From the NCBI RefSeq assembly GCF_003002815.1, contig NZ_PVTF01000004.1, forward strand, positions 496,001-560,000: 64,000 nt of DNA, given 5' to 3'. Positions 27,354-36,817 of this stretch are shown here, piece by piece. The stretch comes from Umezawaea tangerina. GTDB taxonomy: Bacteria; Actinomycetota; Actinomycetes; Mycobacteriales; Pseudonocardiaceae. Position 1 is the stretch's first letter, and every line of letters begins with the position of its first letter. A model generated the notes under the pieces. That model searched no databases, was not told the origin of the DNA, and saw nothing but the letters and a program-made list of their open reading frames with translations. Made by a program: the position numbers and the translations under genes.

Positions 27354-28305
27354 GGATCGCCTTCAGCCGTTCGACTGTTACATGTGTGTAGAGCTGAGTT
27401 GTTGCGAGCGTAGCGTGACCAAGGAGATCTTGGACTGTGCGCAGGTCCGCTCCCCCTTCCAAGGCGTGCGCCGCCGCTGGGCGACTGGGTCCGCGCGACC
27501 CCGAAGGGGCCGTACCGGGTACCGCACCCACTACATCGTGAACAACCCGTCCAGCGGTACGGGAATCGGGAATCCGACCTCGGACCCCCTCGGGCAACGA
27601 CATTGGCGCACCCGCGCTGAACAGCGCCGATCGGCTTTGTTCCGCCCAACGTCGTACCGCACGTTCGGCCGGAACGCCGAACGGGGCGGTGCGTTCGCGA
27701 CTGCCCTTGCCAAGAACCCGAATCACCCTTTGGGAGTAGTCCACGTCGCCGAGGTCGAGACCACGCAACCCGGCGACCCGGACGCCCGTTGCGCAGGGCA
27801 ACTCCACCACGGGTTGGTCACGCAGCGCAACCGGCTGGCCATTCTCCGCTGCGGAACCGACAGCCGACAAGGCCCCTCCGACCCGCCCCGGACACGGCCC
27901 CGAAGGCGTCTTCCGGTGCGCTCGCGGAACAGCCGGCCAAGGCCCCGCCACACCAGCGGGACGCCCCGCACGGGCCATCCCGACGGTGAACGGCCTGGCT
28001 GCGGCGGCTTCGCGGGCAGTCGACCCGCGACTCGCCCGCGAATCTAACCAGGCCGCTGAGCGGGATCGCGGAGCCGCGGAGGCGACCGACCTGGCGGTCG
28101 GCTGCCCGGAATCCCCTTCGGCGACGTGCACCGAAAGGCCGACAAGATTGCCCGGACACGCACGCACCGTGTGCGGCGACGAGCCGCTTCCCCGGACCCG
28201 GTACCGCCCGATCCCACCCGGCACCGCCCGGACGCCCGCGCACGGCTCGGCACGCGACCGGACCCGGTCGGCACGACGAGTCCGTGCTGGCGGCTGCAAG
28301 GACAT
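27328..28305 (-). pseudogene. xerC: Decayed XerC-type tyrosine recombinase
   Basis: The frame is open but the protein is eroded. Recognisable pieces are SPHTVRACPGNLVGL (N-terminal SAM-like domain), CATGVRVAGLRGLDL with the first catalytic Arg, IRVLGKGSRERTAPFGVP with the Lys, EGGADLRTVQDLLGHATLATTQLYTH with the late His and the Tyr nucleophile, and AIHDRTHPRS. The stretch that should read HGLRHSAATHLLEGG is replaced by unrelated residues (SGSRGPSRPAAAHALEGG), so the catalytic HxxR is missing. The N-terminal half is scrambled as if by several frameshifts. M. tuberculosis has intact xerC (Rv2894c) at this point. Confidence 0.75.
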
Positions 28306-28338
28306 AGGGGATGACGCTGCGCCCTCCGTGGCCCTTGG

Positions 28339-29493
28339 TCAAGCATCGCCACACCCAGCGGTGACATGAGAGCGTTTCCAACCCGTGTCGACCCGTTCGG
28401 CGAGCCCGGCCATCTCGAACTCGGGCAGCAGCGCCCGGACTGTCGACAAAGCGACTCCCGACTCGACCGCGATCACCTCCGCGCTGTGCCCGGTCGTCAA
28501 CCCGAGCGCCTCGTGCACGCGGACCGCGTCGCCGTTCGGCGGACCGATGGCGGTGGACGACTGCCGGGTGGACTCGACCAGGTCGGCACCGATCCGCCCG
28601 GTCGACTCGACCACCTCGGCCACGGTGCTGACCGCGATGGCCTGGCCGGACCGCAGCAGCTCGTGGCAGCCGGTCGAGCTCGCCGAGGTCACCGGCCCCG
28701 GCACCGCCATCAGCACCCGGCCCAGCGCGGTGGTCGACGCCGCCGTGTTCTTCGCCCCGCTGCGCCGCCCGGCCTCGACGACGACCGTGCCGTCGCCCAG
28801 CGCCGCGATCAGCCGGTTGCGGGTCAGGAACCGGTGCCGGGCGGGCGTGTGCGCGGGCGGGTACTCGCTGACCACCAGGCCCCGCTCCGGGATGCGCGCG
28901 ATGAGGTTCGCGTGCCCCGCCGGGTACGGCACGTCCACCCCGCACGCGAGCACCGCGATGGTCGACCCCTCCGCCGCGAGCGCACCGCGGTGGGCGCAGC
29001 CGTCGATGCCGTACGCGGCACCGGACACGACCACGATCCCCTTCTCCGCGAGGCCGTACCCGAACTCCGTCGCGATGTGCTGGCCGTACCCGCTGGCGTC
29101 CCGCGACCCCACGACGGCCACCGCCCGCTCGGCGAGCTCGGCCACGTTCGCCTTGCCCCGCACCCACAGCGCGAGCGGTGCCAGACCGCACTTCAGCCCG
29201 TTCGCGGCGGCCAGGGTCAGGGCGTTGAACGGCCACTCCGGCCACTCGTCGTCCTCCGGGACCACCAGCCTCCCGCCCAGCTCCGCCATCCGCCGCAGGT
29301 CCTGCTCGGCCCGGTCCTCGCCCCGTCGAGCGGACGTCTGCCCCTCCACCGCCTCGGGCACCCTGCCCGCCCGCACCAGCTCCGCCGCCTTGACCGGCCC
29401 GACCTCGTCGACGAACGCGGCGAGCGCGGGCGCGGGCGGTTCCGCGACGCGGGAGAGGTACGCGCGCGTCAACCGCACCTTGTCAATGCTCAT
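28339..29493 (-). CDS. dprA: DNA processing protein DprA
   Basis: A 384-residue Rossmann-fold protein that loads RecA on incoming single-stranded DNA during transformation. The DNA-processing core shows AVVGSRDASGYG, VVSGAAYGIDGCAHRGAL, ACGVDVPYPAGHANLI, LVVSEYPP, RNRLIAALGDGTVVVEA and VMAVPGPVTS. A C-terminal winged helix (HSAEVIAVESGVALSTVRALL) follows. The ATG at 29493 has GGAGGT four bases upstream. It follows comM and yraN, as in most actinobacteria; a 27-codon frame overlaps its start. Confidence 0.95.
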   Translation of the reverse strand: MSIDKVRLTRAYLSRVAEPPAPALAAFVDEVGPVKAAELVRAGRVPEAVEGQTSARRGEDRAEQDLRRMAELGGRLVVPEDDEWPEWPFNALTLAAANGLKCGLAPLALWVRGKANVAELAERAVAVVGSRDASGYGQHIATEFGYGLAEKGIVVVSGAAYGIDGCAHRGALAAEGSTIAVLACGVDVPYPAGHANLIARIPERGLVVSEYPPAHTPARHRFLTRNRLIAALGDGTVVVEAGRRSGAKNTAASTTALGRVLMAVPGPVTSASSTGCHELLRSGQAIAVSTVAEVVESTGRIGADLVESTRQSSTAIGPPNGDAVRVHEALGLTTGHSAEVIAVESGVALSTVRALLPEFEMAGLAERVDTGWKRSHVTAGCGDA

Positions 29494-29566
29494 GACGACC
29501 TCCATCGAGGGATTTCCGTTGGTGCGGCGGGGTTTCCGCGCGCGGCGGGGCCAGGAACGGGGACAT
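29483..29566 (-). CDS. Possible 27-codon leader peptide overlapping the dprA start
   Basis: ATG at 29566 with AAGGAGA five bases upstream, coding for MSPFLAPPRAETPPHQRKSL and seven more residues, and ending 9 bases inside dprA (the TGA overlaps dprA codons 2-4). The good ribosome site and the overlapping stop suggest translational coupling. No homologue is known to me and it could be chance. Confidence 0.35.
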   Translation of the reverse strand: MSPFLAPPRAETPPHQRKSLDGGRHEH

Positions 29567-29826
29567 GGGGTCTCCTTCGTCGGGAACAGCGGAACGCGGT
29601 GCGGCCCAACCTCCGAGCCAAGGTCGGTTAACCGGTCTTGCAGCTACCTCGCCAAGTCCGCCCGAACAACGCAGCCACCGGAATGGCCGGAAGACCACCG
29701 GCAGCCATCCAGAAGAACCAGAGGTGGAAGCGAGTGCGCGAGCGGAACCGAGCCCTCGCACGAACCGATCGGTGCAGCACAGGGACGAGCACGACTTGCA
29801 GAGTGGTTAGAGGGCGACGGAAGGGG

Positions 29827-31350
29827 CTACCAGGAGGCGCGGCGCTCCCGGAACTCGAGCGCCGCCGCCACGTGCGAGGCGTCCGGGCGGTCGGACTCCG
29901 CCAGGTCCGCGAGCGTCCACGCGACCCTGATGCAGCGGTCCGCGCCGCGGCCCGTCAGGGTGCCCGTGGTGAGGGCGCGGTCCAGCAGGGCCGTGGTCTG
30001 GCGCGGCAGGGCGAACTCCTGGCGCAGCGACGGGCCGGGGACCTCCGCGTTGGTGCGCCACGGCTGGCCGTGCGACGACCAGCGCTCGGCGGCACGGGTG
30101 CGGGCCTTGAGCACGCGTTCGCGGACGACCGCCGTCGGTTCGGGCGCGGACACCTCGGCGCCGGTCATGGCCGTGAGGGGACGCATCTTCACCCGCAGGT
30201 CGACCCGGTCCAGCAGCGGACCGGAGAGCTTGGCCAGGTACCTGCGGCGGTCCTTGGGCGTGCAGGTGCAGTCGATCTCCTTCGGTGGTGCGCAGGGACA
30301 GGTGTTGGTGGCCAGGACCAGCTGGAACCTCGCCGGGTAGCGGACCGTGCCCGCCTGCCTGGCCAGCCGGACCTCGCCCTCCTCCAACGCGGTGCGCAGG
30401 GCGTCCAGCCCCACCCGGCTGAACTCGCAGGCCTCATCGAGGAAGAGCACGCCCCGGTGGGCCTTGCTGGCCGACCCCGGTTTCGCCAGCCCGGTGCCGC
30501 CGCCGACCAGCGCCGCCACCGAGGCGGAGTGGTGCAGGGCGATGAACGGCGGAGCACCGACCAGCGGCGCCTCGGCGGACAGCAGCCCCGCCACCGAGTG
30601 GATCGCCGTGACCTCCAGCGCCTCCTGGCTGGTCAACGGCGGCAGCAGGCCGCTCAGCCGTTGGGCCAGCATGGTCTTGCCGGTGCCCGGTGGACCGCTG
30701 AGCAGCAGGTGGTGCGCACCCGCGGCGGCCACCTCCAGCGCCCACCGCGCCTCGGGCTGCCCCAGGACGTCCGCCAGGTCCGCCGTCGGCACCGGTCGCG
30801 GTGCCTCCGGCGGCGGGGCCGGGCGCAACGCGGCGTCGTCGCCGGTCAGCCAGGCGACCACCTCGGTCAGGGAGGAGGCCCCGCGGACGGTCAGCCCGTC
30901 CACCAGCGACGCCTCGGACAGCGACTCCACCGGCACGACGGCCTCGCGCAGCCCCGCCCGCCTGGCGGCGAGCAGCGACGGCAGGACGCCCCGCACGCCG
31001 CGCAGCCTCCCGTCCAACGCCAGCTCGCCCAGCAGCACCGTGGTCGCGAGGCGCTCGGCCGGAACGGACTGCGCGGCGGCCAGCACCACCGACGCCAAGG
31101 CCAGGTCGTACCCGGCTCCGCCCTTCGGCAGGGCAGCGGGCGAGAGACCGAGGGTGACGCGCTGGGTCGGCCAGTCGTGGCCGCTGTTGCGGATGGCGGC
31201 GCGCACGCGGTCCTTGGACTCGTGCAGGGCCGCGTCCGGCAGCCCGAGCAGCTGGGTCGCGACCGCGCCCGCGCCGACGTCGGCCTCGATCTCCACGACC
31301 ACGCCGTCGACCCCGAACAGCGCCACGGACCAGGCCCGTGCGAGGCCCAC
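29827..31350 (-). CDS. comM: YifB/ComM-family Mg-chelatase-like AAA+ ATPase
   Basis: A 507-residue AAA+ protein; ComM is a hexameric helicase helping branch migration during transformation. The N-terminal Lon-protease-like fold shows IVEADV-type strands and LGLSPAALPKGGAGYDLAL. Walker A is GPPGTGKT, Walker B VLFLDEACEF. A four-Cys cluster (CPCAPPKEIDCTCTP) follows, then sensor regions (LLDRVDL). The GTG start overlaps the yraN stop by one base (TAGTG). Confidence 0.95.
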   Translation of the reverse strand: MGLARAWSVALFGVDGVVVEIEADVGAGAVATQLLGLPDAALHESKDRVRAAIRNSGHDWPTQRVTLGLSPAALPKGGAGYDLALASVVLAAAQSVPAERLATTVLLGELALDGRLRGVRGVLPSLLAARRAGLREAVVPVESLSEASLVDGLTVRGASSLTEVVAWLTGDDAALRPAPPPEAPRPVPTADLADVLGQPEARWALEVAAAGAHHLLLSGPPGTGKTMLAQRLSGLLPPLTSQEALEVTAIHSVAGLLSAEAPLVGAPPFIALHHSASVAALVGGGTGLAKPGSASKAHRGVLFLDEACEFSRVGLDALRTALEEGEVRLARQAGTVRYPARFQLVLATNTCPCAPPKEIDCTCTPKDRRRYLAKLSGPLLDRVDLRVKMRPLTAMTGAEVSAPEPTAVVRERVLKARTRAAERWSSHGQPWRTNAEVPGPSLRQEFALPRQTTALLDRALTTGTLTGRGADRCIRVAWTLADLAESDRPDASHVAAALEFRERRASW

Positions 31351-31721
31351 TACAACCCCTTCAGGTGATGCAGCCGAACTTCACCCTCCGGTGGCCACAA
31401 CACGGACACGGCGTCGTACCTGACGTCCACCCAGCCGACCCGGTAGGCCATCAGCCACCGCTGGGTCACCTTGCGCATCCGGTGCAGCTTCTCCGGTGTC
31501 ACGGCCTCCAGCGGACTCCCGCAGGCGACACCGGACCGGCTCTTCACCTCGCACACCACCAACAACTTGCCGTCCGTGGCGACGATGTCCAGCTCGCCCT
31601 CGCGGCAGCTCCAGTTGCGGCTCAGCACCACCAACCCCTGGCGCTCCAGGTACTCGCACGCCAGGTCCTCCCCCTGTTCGCCCAGGTCGCGCTTGGTCCG
31701 CCGGGCCACTTCCACCGTCAT
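31350..31721 (-). CDS. yraN: YraN (UPF0102) endonuclease-like protein
   Basis: A 123-residue protein with a restriction-endonuclease-type fold: GELDIVATDGKLLVVCEVKSR matches the ExD...ExK active-site pattern. Function not established; it is genetically linked to comM and dprA here and widely. The ATG follows GAGGGGGAG. Confidence 0.93.
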   Translation of the reverse strand: MTVEVARRTKRDLGEQGEDLACEYLERQGLVVLSRNWSCREGELDIVATDGKLLVVCEVKSRSGVACGSPLEAVTPEKLHRMRKVTQRWLMAYRVGWVDVRYDAVSVLWPPEGEVRLHHLKGL

Positions 31722-31792
31722 CGCTCCCCCTCGGTCGTCTGGGTTCGACCTTGCCGGGAGCTGGGCGGCGGGACCAGCGGGTACCGCGGAAC

Positions 31793-31820
31793 TGTGGACA
31801 AGTGGAGGGCCTGTGGACAG
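31793..31820 (-). promoter_or_regulatory. Pair of DnaA-box-like sites upstream of yraN
   Basis: TGTGGACAA (31793-31801), the complement of the perfect actinobacterial DnaA box TTGTCCACA, and TGTGGACAG (31812-31820), one mismatch, with 10 nt between. They lie 72-99 nt before the yraN start. Confidence 0.5.
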
Positions 31821-31883
31821 GTCGCGATCTTGAACGCCCGGAACCCGCCGGACTGTCGGGGGGTCGTGCTATGGGCGGACAGG

Positions 31884-31926
31884 CTTCAGGGGACCCCTCC
31901 GCCACGTGCGGAAGGGTCCCCTGAAG
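31884..31926 (-). terminator. Strong terminator after the DUF2469 gene
   Basis: A hairpin with arms of about 19 nt (CTTCAGGGGACCC and complement, one mismatch) and a short loop, 27 nt beyond the DUF2469 stop. It ends the lepB-rnhB-DUF2469 transcript. Confidence 0.8.
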
Positions 31927-31953
31927 TTCTGAGTGCGGCGTGCGGCTGCCCCA

Positions 31954-32277
31954 TCAGCTGTCAAACGGTCCACCCTCGGGAAGACGCAGGTCGGGCTTGT
32001 CCAGCTCCTCGACGTTGACGTCCTTGAAGGTGATGACCCGAACGTTCTTCACGAACCGGGCGGGGCGGTACATGTCCCACACCCAGGCGTCCGACATCCG
32101 CACCTCGAAGTAGACCTCGCCGTCCGCGTTGCGAACCTGCACGTCGACCGAATTGGCCAGGTAGAACCGCCGTTCGGTCTCCACGACGAACGAGAACTGG
32201 CTGACGATGTCGCGGTACTCCTTGTACAGCGACAACTCCATCTCGGTCTCGTACTTCTCGAGATCCTCTGCACTCAT
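31954..32277 (-). CDS. DUF2469 protein
   Basis: A 107-residue, acidic, strongly conserved actinobacterial protein of unknown function (start [21 protein letters not shown], then FVVETERRFYLANSVDV and DVNVEELDKPDLRLPEG). It corresponds to Rv2901c. The ATG shares one base with the rnhB stop (TAATG). No catalytic motif is apparent. Confidence 0.93.
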   Translation of the reverse strand: MSAEDLEKYETEMELSLYKEYRDIVSQFSFVVETERRFYLANSVDVQVRNADGEVYFEVRMSDAWVWDMYRPARFVKNVRVITFKDVNVEELDKPDLRLPEGGPFDS

Positions 32278-33074
32278 TACGCCTCCGCGCGGGTAATCAT
32301 CGAATCCGCGCCCCTCCTCGTCGCGAGCCCTGCCACCCCCGCAGCAGCAGGGGGTGCCCCATTCTGGACCACGCCGATCGCGGCCACACTGCGCGCCACA
32401 CGGTGTGGCGGCTCAAGTCCGTGCCGGATTGCGGCTGACGCCACGTTCGCATACGACCACCGGTGCTCCGCGCTCGGGCCGTGCTCGACCAGCGCGGAGG
32501 TGTGCACGGGGGTGTTGTAGCCCTTGTGGACGTCGAAGCCGTAGACCGGCAGGGCGTCGTGCATGCCCTCCATGATCCGGTCCCTGGTGACCTTCGCGAG
32601 CACCGACGCGGCCGCGACGCAGGCGGCGACCCGGTCGCCCTTCACCACCGGCATGTTTGGCGCGGCGAGGCCGGGGACGCGGAACCCGTCCGTCAGCACG
32701 TAGCCGGGGTGCGCGCCGAGCTGGGCGACCGCGCGGCGCATGCCCTCGATGTTCGCCACGTGCACGCCGGTCAGGTCCACCTCGGCGGCCGGGATGACGA
32801 TCACCGCGCAGTCGACCGCGCGGGACAGCACCACGTCGTACATGCGGTCCCTGGCGGCGGCCGTGAGCAGCTTGGAGTCGGTGAGGCCCTCGAACTTGGC
32901 GGCGTCCTTGGGCCTGAGCACGCACGACGCCACCACGAGCGGACCGGCGCACGCGCCGCGCCCGGCTTCGTCGACACCCGCGACGGGGCCCAGTCCGCGG
33001 CGGTCGAGCGCGGCCTGCAGCGCCCAGATTCCTGCGTCCCGCCGAACGATGGCACGGGGTGGGTTGCAGATCAC
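32277..33074 (-). CDS. rnhB: Ribonuclease HII
   Basis: A 265-residue enzyme that removes ribonucleotides and RNA primers from RNA-DNA hybrids. The active site shows [16 protein letters not shown] (first Asp-Glu), LTDSK and VLTDGF (later Asp). HKGYNTPVH is the usual C-terminal motif. The last about 40 residues are a poorly conserved extension. It ends in a one-base overlap with DUF2469. Confidence 0.95.
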   Translation of the reverse strand: MICNPPRAIVRRDAGIWALQAALDRRGLGPVAGVDEAGRGACAGPLVVASCVLRPKDAAKFEGLTDSKLLTAAARDRMYDVVLSRAVDCAVIVIPAAEVDLTGVHVANIEGMRRAVAQLGAHPGYVLTDGFRVPGLAAPNMPVVKGDRVAACVAAASVLAKVTRDRIMEGMHDALPVYGFDVHKGYNTPVHTSALVEHGPSAEHRWSYANVASAAIRHGLEPPHRVARSVAAIGVVQNGAPPAAAGVAGLATRRGADSMITRAEA

Positions 33075-33083
33075 CCGTCGACC

Positions 33084-33998
33084 CTATCCCAGGGTCTTCC
33101 GGCGGAACCGGGCCCGCGCGCGCTTGCCCAGGAACAACACCGGCCACGCACCGGCGATGCCGACGCCCGCGGGCAGCGCGTCCTGCCACGCCGGGGCGCC
33201 CATCGCGACGGCCTGGCCCTGCGGGTTGTGGTCCGTGACGCCCTGCCAGCGCGACGGCGGCAGCACGATCAGCCGCGCCTTGCCCACCACGTTGCCGATC
33301 GGCACGAGTCCGCCTTCGCGGCCGTCGCCCTGGCACCGCGAGTCGCACGAGTCGTTGCGGTTGTCGCCGAGCACGAACAGGAAGCCCGGCGGGATCGTCA
33401 GGTCCGCGAACGACTCCTGGACGGTGCTCCGGCCCGGCTCCCAGTACAGGTACGACTCGTCGAGGGCCTTCCCGTCGACCGAGACCCGGTTCTTGTCGTC
33501 GCAGCACTTCACCGTCTGGCCGCCGACCGCGACGACCCGCTTGACGAAGTCCTCCTCGCTGGCCGACGGGAGGCCGACCAGCGACCCGAGGCCCTGGAGC
33601 GCCTTCTGGAACGCGTTCGTCGGCTCCTGCGCCGTGAAGTCGTTCTGCCAGCTCTGCGGCCCGTGGAAGACGATCACGTCGCCGGGGGCGGGGTCGCTGA
33701 AGTCGTAGGTGACCTTGTCAACCAGCACGCGGTCGCCGTAGCAGCCGTTGCAGCCGTGCAGGGTCTGCTCCATCGACTCCGACGGGATCATGTAGACCCG
33801 CGCCAGGAACGTCTGGATCAGGAACGCGAGACCGAACGCCACGACCACCAGGATCGGCAGCTCGCGCCAGAACGAGCCCTTGCGCTTGCCCTTCTGGGCT
33901 TTCCGGGCGCGCGCTCGCCAGGCCTCGACCGCCTCCTCATCGCTGTCGCGATAGGGGTCATCATCTGATGGGCCACGGGAGGGCACGACGTCTACCAC
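33084..33998 (-). CDS. lepB: Signal peptidase I, second copy of a tandem pair
   Basis: A 304-residue membrane protease that removes signal peptides. A cytoplasmic N-terminus is followed by one membrane helix (about 47-66), the catalytic Ser in IPSESMEQT and the Lys in FVKRVVAVGG. LGDNRNDSCDSR is the late family motif. Unusual cysteines flank the active site (LHGCNGC and VKCCDD). A second hydrophobic segment near the C-terminus (about 277-292) may be another membrane anchor. It lies between the other lepB and rnhB. Confidence 0.95.
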   Translation of the reverse strand: MVDVVPSRGPSDDDPYRDSDEEAVEAWRARARKAQKGKRKGSFWRELPILVVVAFGLAFLIQTFLARVYMIPSESMEQTLHGCNGCYGDRVLVDKVTYDFSDPAPGDVIVFHGPQSWQNDFTAQEPTNAFQKALQGLGSLVGLPSASEEDFVKRVVAVGGQTVKCCDDKNRVSVDGKALDESYLYWEPGRSTVQESFADLTIPPGFLFVLGDNRNDSCDSRCQGDGREGGLVPIGNVVGKARLIVLPPSRWQGVTDHNPQGQAVAMGAPAWQDALPAGVGIAGAWPVLFLGKRARARFRRKTLG

Positions 33999-34034
33999 TT
34001 GGCAAGAGTACCCAGGATGGGTGTGTGGGCCCGG

Positions 34035-34973
34035 TCAGCGACCGGGGAAAAGCCTTTCGCGCAGCCTGCGGCCGAAGAACAGAACCGGCCACGCGGCGGC
34101 AAACCCGACACCCGCGGGCAAACCGCGCTGCCACTCGGGAGCTCCGATGGCCACGGCCTGCGGGTTGAAGTCGCTGATGCCGCCCCAGCGCGACGGCGGG
34201 ATCACGATCACCCGCGCCTTGCCGATCACGTTCTCCACCGGCACGGTGCCCGCCACGCCCCCGCCGCCCTGCTTGCGCGAGTCGGTGGAGTTCGTGCGGT
34301 TGTCACCCATCACCCAGAGGTGGCCTTCGGGGACCTTCACGGGCTCGAACGGGTCGTGGTCCTCGGGACCGGTGCCCGGCTGCCAGTAGATGTACGGCTC
34401 GTCGAGGGGCTTCCCGTCGACGATGAGCCGGTGCTGGTCGTCGCAGCACTGGACGGTCTGGCCGCCCACGGCGATGACGCGCTTCACGAAGTCGCGCTCG
34501 TCCGGCGGCGCGAGGCCCACCACGGAAGCGGCGCTCTGGAGCGCGGCGACGACCGGGTTGTCCGAACGGTTGGACTGGATGTCGTTCTGGCCCCACGCGT
34601 CGGGGCCGCGGAACACGACGACCTCACCCGGCGAGATGTCGGTGAAGTCATAGGTGATCTTGTCGACGAGCACCTTGTCGTTCACGCAGCCGGGGCAGCC
34701 GTGCAGCGTCTTCTCCATCGACGCCGACGGGATCACGTAGACCCGCGCCAGGAACGTCTGGATGATGAAGGTGAGCACCAGTGCGGTTCCCGCGAGGATC
34801 AGCAGTTCGCGCCACAGCGGGGTCTTCTTCTTCGCCTTCGACCTGCCGCCCCCGGCCGAGTCCGGAATGGACTCGAACTCGGCCTCGGGGGTTACGGCTG
34901 GGTCGCTGACACGATCTTCGCCAGAGGGTTCTGAATCGTTGTCGTCAGCGGACGAACGCACGGGGTCTGCCAC
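34035..34973 (-). CDS. lepB: Signal peptidase I, first copy of a tandem pair
   Basis: A 312-residue paralogue of the following gene with the same layout: acidic N-terminus, membrane helix (about 55-74), Ser in IPSASMEKT, Lys in FVKRVIAVGG, MGDNRTNSTDSR and a C-terminal hydrophobic segment. The cysteine pairs LHGCPGC and VQCCDD are shared. About half of the residues appear identical to copy two by eye. M. tuberculosis has a single lepB at this position (Rv2903c), so a lineage duplication is likely. Confidence 0.95.
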   Translation of the reverse strand: MADPVRSSADDNDSEPSGEDRVSDPAVTPEAEFESIPDSAGGGRSKAKKKTPLWRELLILAGTALVLTFIIQTFLARVYVIPSASMEKTLHGCPGCVNDKVLVDKITYDFTDISPGEVVVFRGPDAWGQNDIQSNRSDNPVVAALQSAASVVGLAPPDERDFVKRVIAVGGQTVQCCDDQHRLIVDGKPLDEPYIYWQPGTGPEDHDPFEPVKVPEGHLWVMGDNRTNSTDSRKQGGGGVAGTVPVENVIGKARVIVIPPSRWGGISDFNPQAVAIGAPEWQRGLPAGVGFAAAWPVLFFGRRLRERLFPGR

Positions 34974-35007
34974 GTGGGCAGGCTACGCGCAGCTGCTCGA
35001 CGGGCTG

Positions 35008-35367
35008 TCAGGCACCCGGCTTCGCGGTGCGCTTCTCCTTGATCTTGGCGGCCTTGCCGCGCAGGTCGCGGAGGTAGTACAGCTTCGCGCGGCGCACGGC
35101 GCCACGGGTCGCGACCTCGACCTCGGCGATGTTCGGGGAGTGCACCGGGAAGGTGCGCTCGACGCCAACGCCGAAGGAGACCTTGCGCACGGTGAAGGTC
35201 TCGCGGATCCCGCCGCCCTGGCGGCGGATCACGATGCCCTGGAACACCTGGACGCGCTCGCGCGAGCCCTCGATGACCCGGACGTGGACCTTCAGCGTGT
35301 CGCCCGGCCGGAAGCTGGGAATGTCGGAGCGCAGCGACTGGGCGTCAAGAGCGTCCAGGGTGTTCAT
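35008..35367 (-). CDS. rplS: Ribosomal protein L19
   Basis: A 119-residue large-subunit protein at the subunit interface. Family stretches: [47 protein letters not shown] and [18 protein letters not shown]. The ATG at 35367 is preceded by GAGGACGGA. It is separated from trmD by 166 nt, which probably carry its own promoter. Confidence 0.97.
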   Translation of the reverse strand: MNTLDALDAQSLRSDIPSFRPGDTLKVHVRVIEGSRERVQVFQGIVIRRQGGGIRETFTVRKVSFGVGVERTFPVHSPNIAEVEVATRGAVRRAKLYYLRDLRGKAAKIKEKRTAKPGA

Positions 35368-35533
35368 CGGTGGTCCGTCCTCGTCCTCATGTGTCTCGCG
35401 TACTCCCCCAGAGCGCAATGAAGCTTCAGAGTGCGACACCGTGGGGGCGGGCTTGCGGCGCGCGCCGGAACTAATAACCGGCTGCAGCAACCTGTCCAGT
35501 GTGCCAGACGGGCACTCCGGAATGAAATCGAGG

Positions 35534-36286
35534 CTACTCCTGCACCGACCTCAGCCGGTCCAGCAGGGCCCGGTCGTGCTTGTCGAACGCCTCTTCGGGA
35601 AGGGCTTCGAGCAGCTCAGGACGCCTGTGCAGGGTCCGTTCGAGCGATTGGTCACGGCGCCAGCGGTCGATCAGCCGGTGGTTCCCGGAGAGCAGCACCT
35701 CCGGCACCGCGAGATCGCGCCACACCTCGGGCCGCGTGTAGCTCGGGCCCTCCAGCAGGCCGTCGGAGAACGAGTCCTCCGCCGCCGAGCGCGGGTTGCC
35801 GAGCACACCGGGCAACAGGCGGACGACGGCCTCGACCATCACCAGCACGGCCACCTCGCCGCCGACGAGCACGTAGTCGCCGATGGAGACCTCGTCCACG
35901 CGCATGCGGGTGGACGCGTCGTCGATCACGCGCTGGTCGATGCCCTCGTAGCGCCCGCAGGCGAACACCAGCCGCGGCTCGGCCGCGTACTCGTGCGCCA
36001 GCGCCTGGGTGAACGGCCGCCCCGCCGGGGTCGGCACGACCAGCCGCGGCGCCGGGTCGCCCGCGCACACCTGGTCGAGCGCGTCGCCCCAGATCTGCGG
36101 CCGCATCACCATGCCGGGACCACCGCCGTAGGGGCTGTTGTCCACGGCCTTGTGCACGTCGTGCGTCCAGTCGCGGAGGTCGTGCACGTCGACGCTGATC
36201 AGGCCCTTGTCGATCGCCTTGCCGAGGAGCGCGGCCCTGATCGGGTCGAGGTACTCGGGGAAGATCGTCAGAACGTCAATCCGCAT
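35534..36286 (-). CDS. trmD: tRNA (guanine37-N1)-methyltransferase
   Basis: A 250-residue SPOUT enzyme that prevents +1 frameshifting. Seen are [37 protein letters not shown], and the trefoil-knot motif [31 protein letters not shown]. It overlaps rimM by 11 nt in the classic rpsP-rimM-trmD order. Confidence 0.97.
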   Translation of the reverse strand: MRIDVLTIFPEYLDPIRAALLGKAIDKGLISVDVHDLRDWTHDVHKAVDNSPYGGGPGMVMRPQIWGDALDQVCAGDPAPRLVVPTPAGRPFTQALAHEYAAEPRLVFACGRYEGIDQRVIDDASTRMRVDEVSIGDYVLVGGEVAVLVMVEAVVRLLPGVLGNPRSAAEDSFSDGLLEGPSYTRPEVWRDLAVPEVLLSGNHRLIDRWRRDQSLERTLHRRPELLEALPEEAFDKHDRALLDRLRSVQE

Positions 36287-36794
36287 CGAGCAGGCCTTCC
36301 GGCGGGTCGATGACGACCTTGCCCGCCTTCACGTCCACGGTCGGCACGATCTGGCGCACGAACGGCACCAGCAGCTCGCCACCGCCTTCGCGGTTGACGA
36401 CGAGCAGCTCGCCGCCCGCCCCGTGCGCGATCTCCTTGACGGTGCCCACCTCGGACCCGTCCAGCAGCTCCACGACCAGGCCTTCCAGCTCGTGGTCGTA
36501 GAACTCGTCCGGGTCGTCGGTCGGCGGCAGGTCGTCCGTGCTGCCCAGCAACAGCGTGCCGCGCAGCGACTCCGCGACGTCCCTGGTCAGCACTTCGTCG
36601 AAACGCACCAGCAGCCGCCCGGAGTGGTTCCGGGCGGCTGCGACGGTGAGGGTGCGCGTCGTCCCGTCGCGCAGCTTCGCGACCAGTGCCGAACCGAGTG
36701 CGAACCGCATCTCGGGTGAATCGGTGCGCACGTCAACGGCGAGTTCACCGGTGATCCCGTGCGCCTTGGCCACGCGGCCGACGACGACGTCCAT
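36276..36794 (-). CDS. rimM: Ribosome maturation factor RimM
   Basis: A 172-residue factor for 30S head assembly that binds S19. The N-terminal beta-barrel opens with [18 protein letters not shown], and the PRC-barrel follows with [23 protein letters not shown] and [14 protein letters not shown]. Coupled to trmD by overlap. Confidence 0.95.
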   Translation of the reverse strand: MDVVVGRVAKAHGITGELAVDVRTDSPEMRFALGSALVAKLRDGTTRTLTVAAARNHSGRLLVRFDEVLTRDVAESLRGTLLLGSTDDLPPTDDPDEFYDHELEGLVVELLDGSEVGTVKEIAHGAGGELLVVNREGGGELLVPFVRQIVPTVDVKAGKVVIDPPEGLLDAD

Positions 36795-36817
36795 GCCCTA
36801 CTTCTTGCTTGTTGTGG

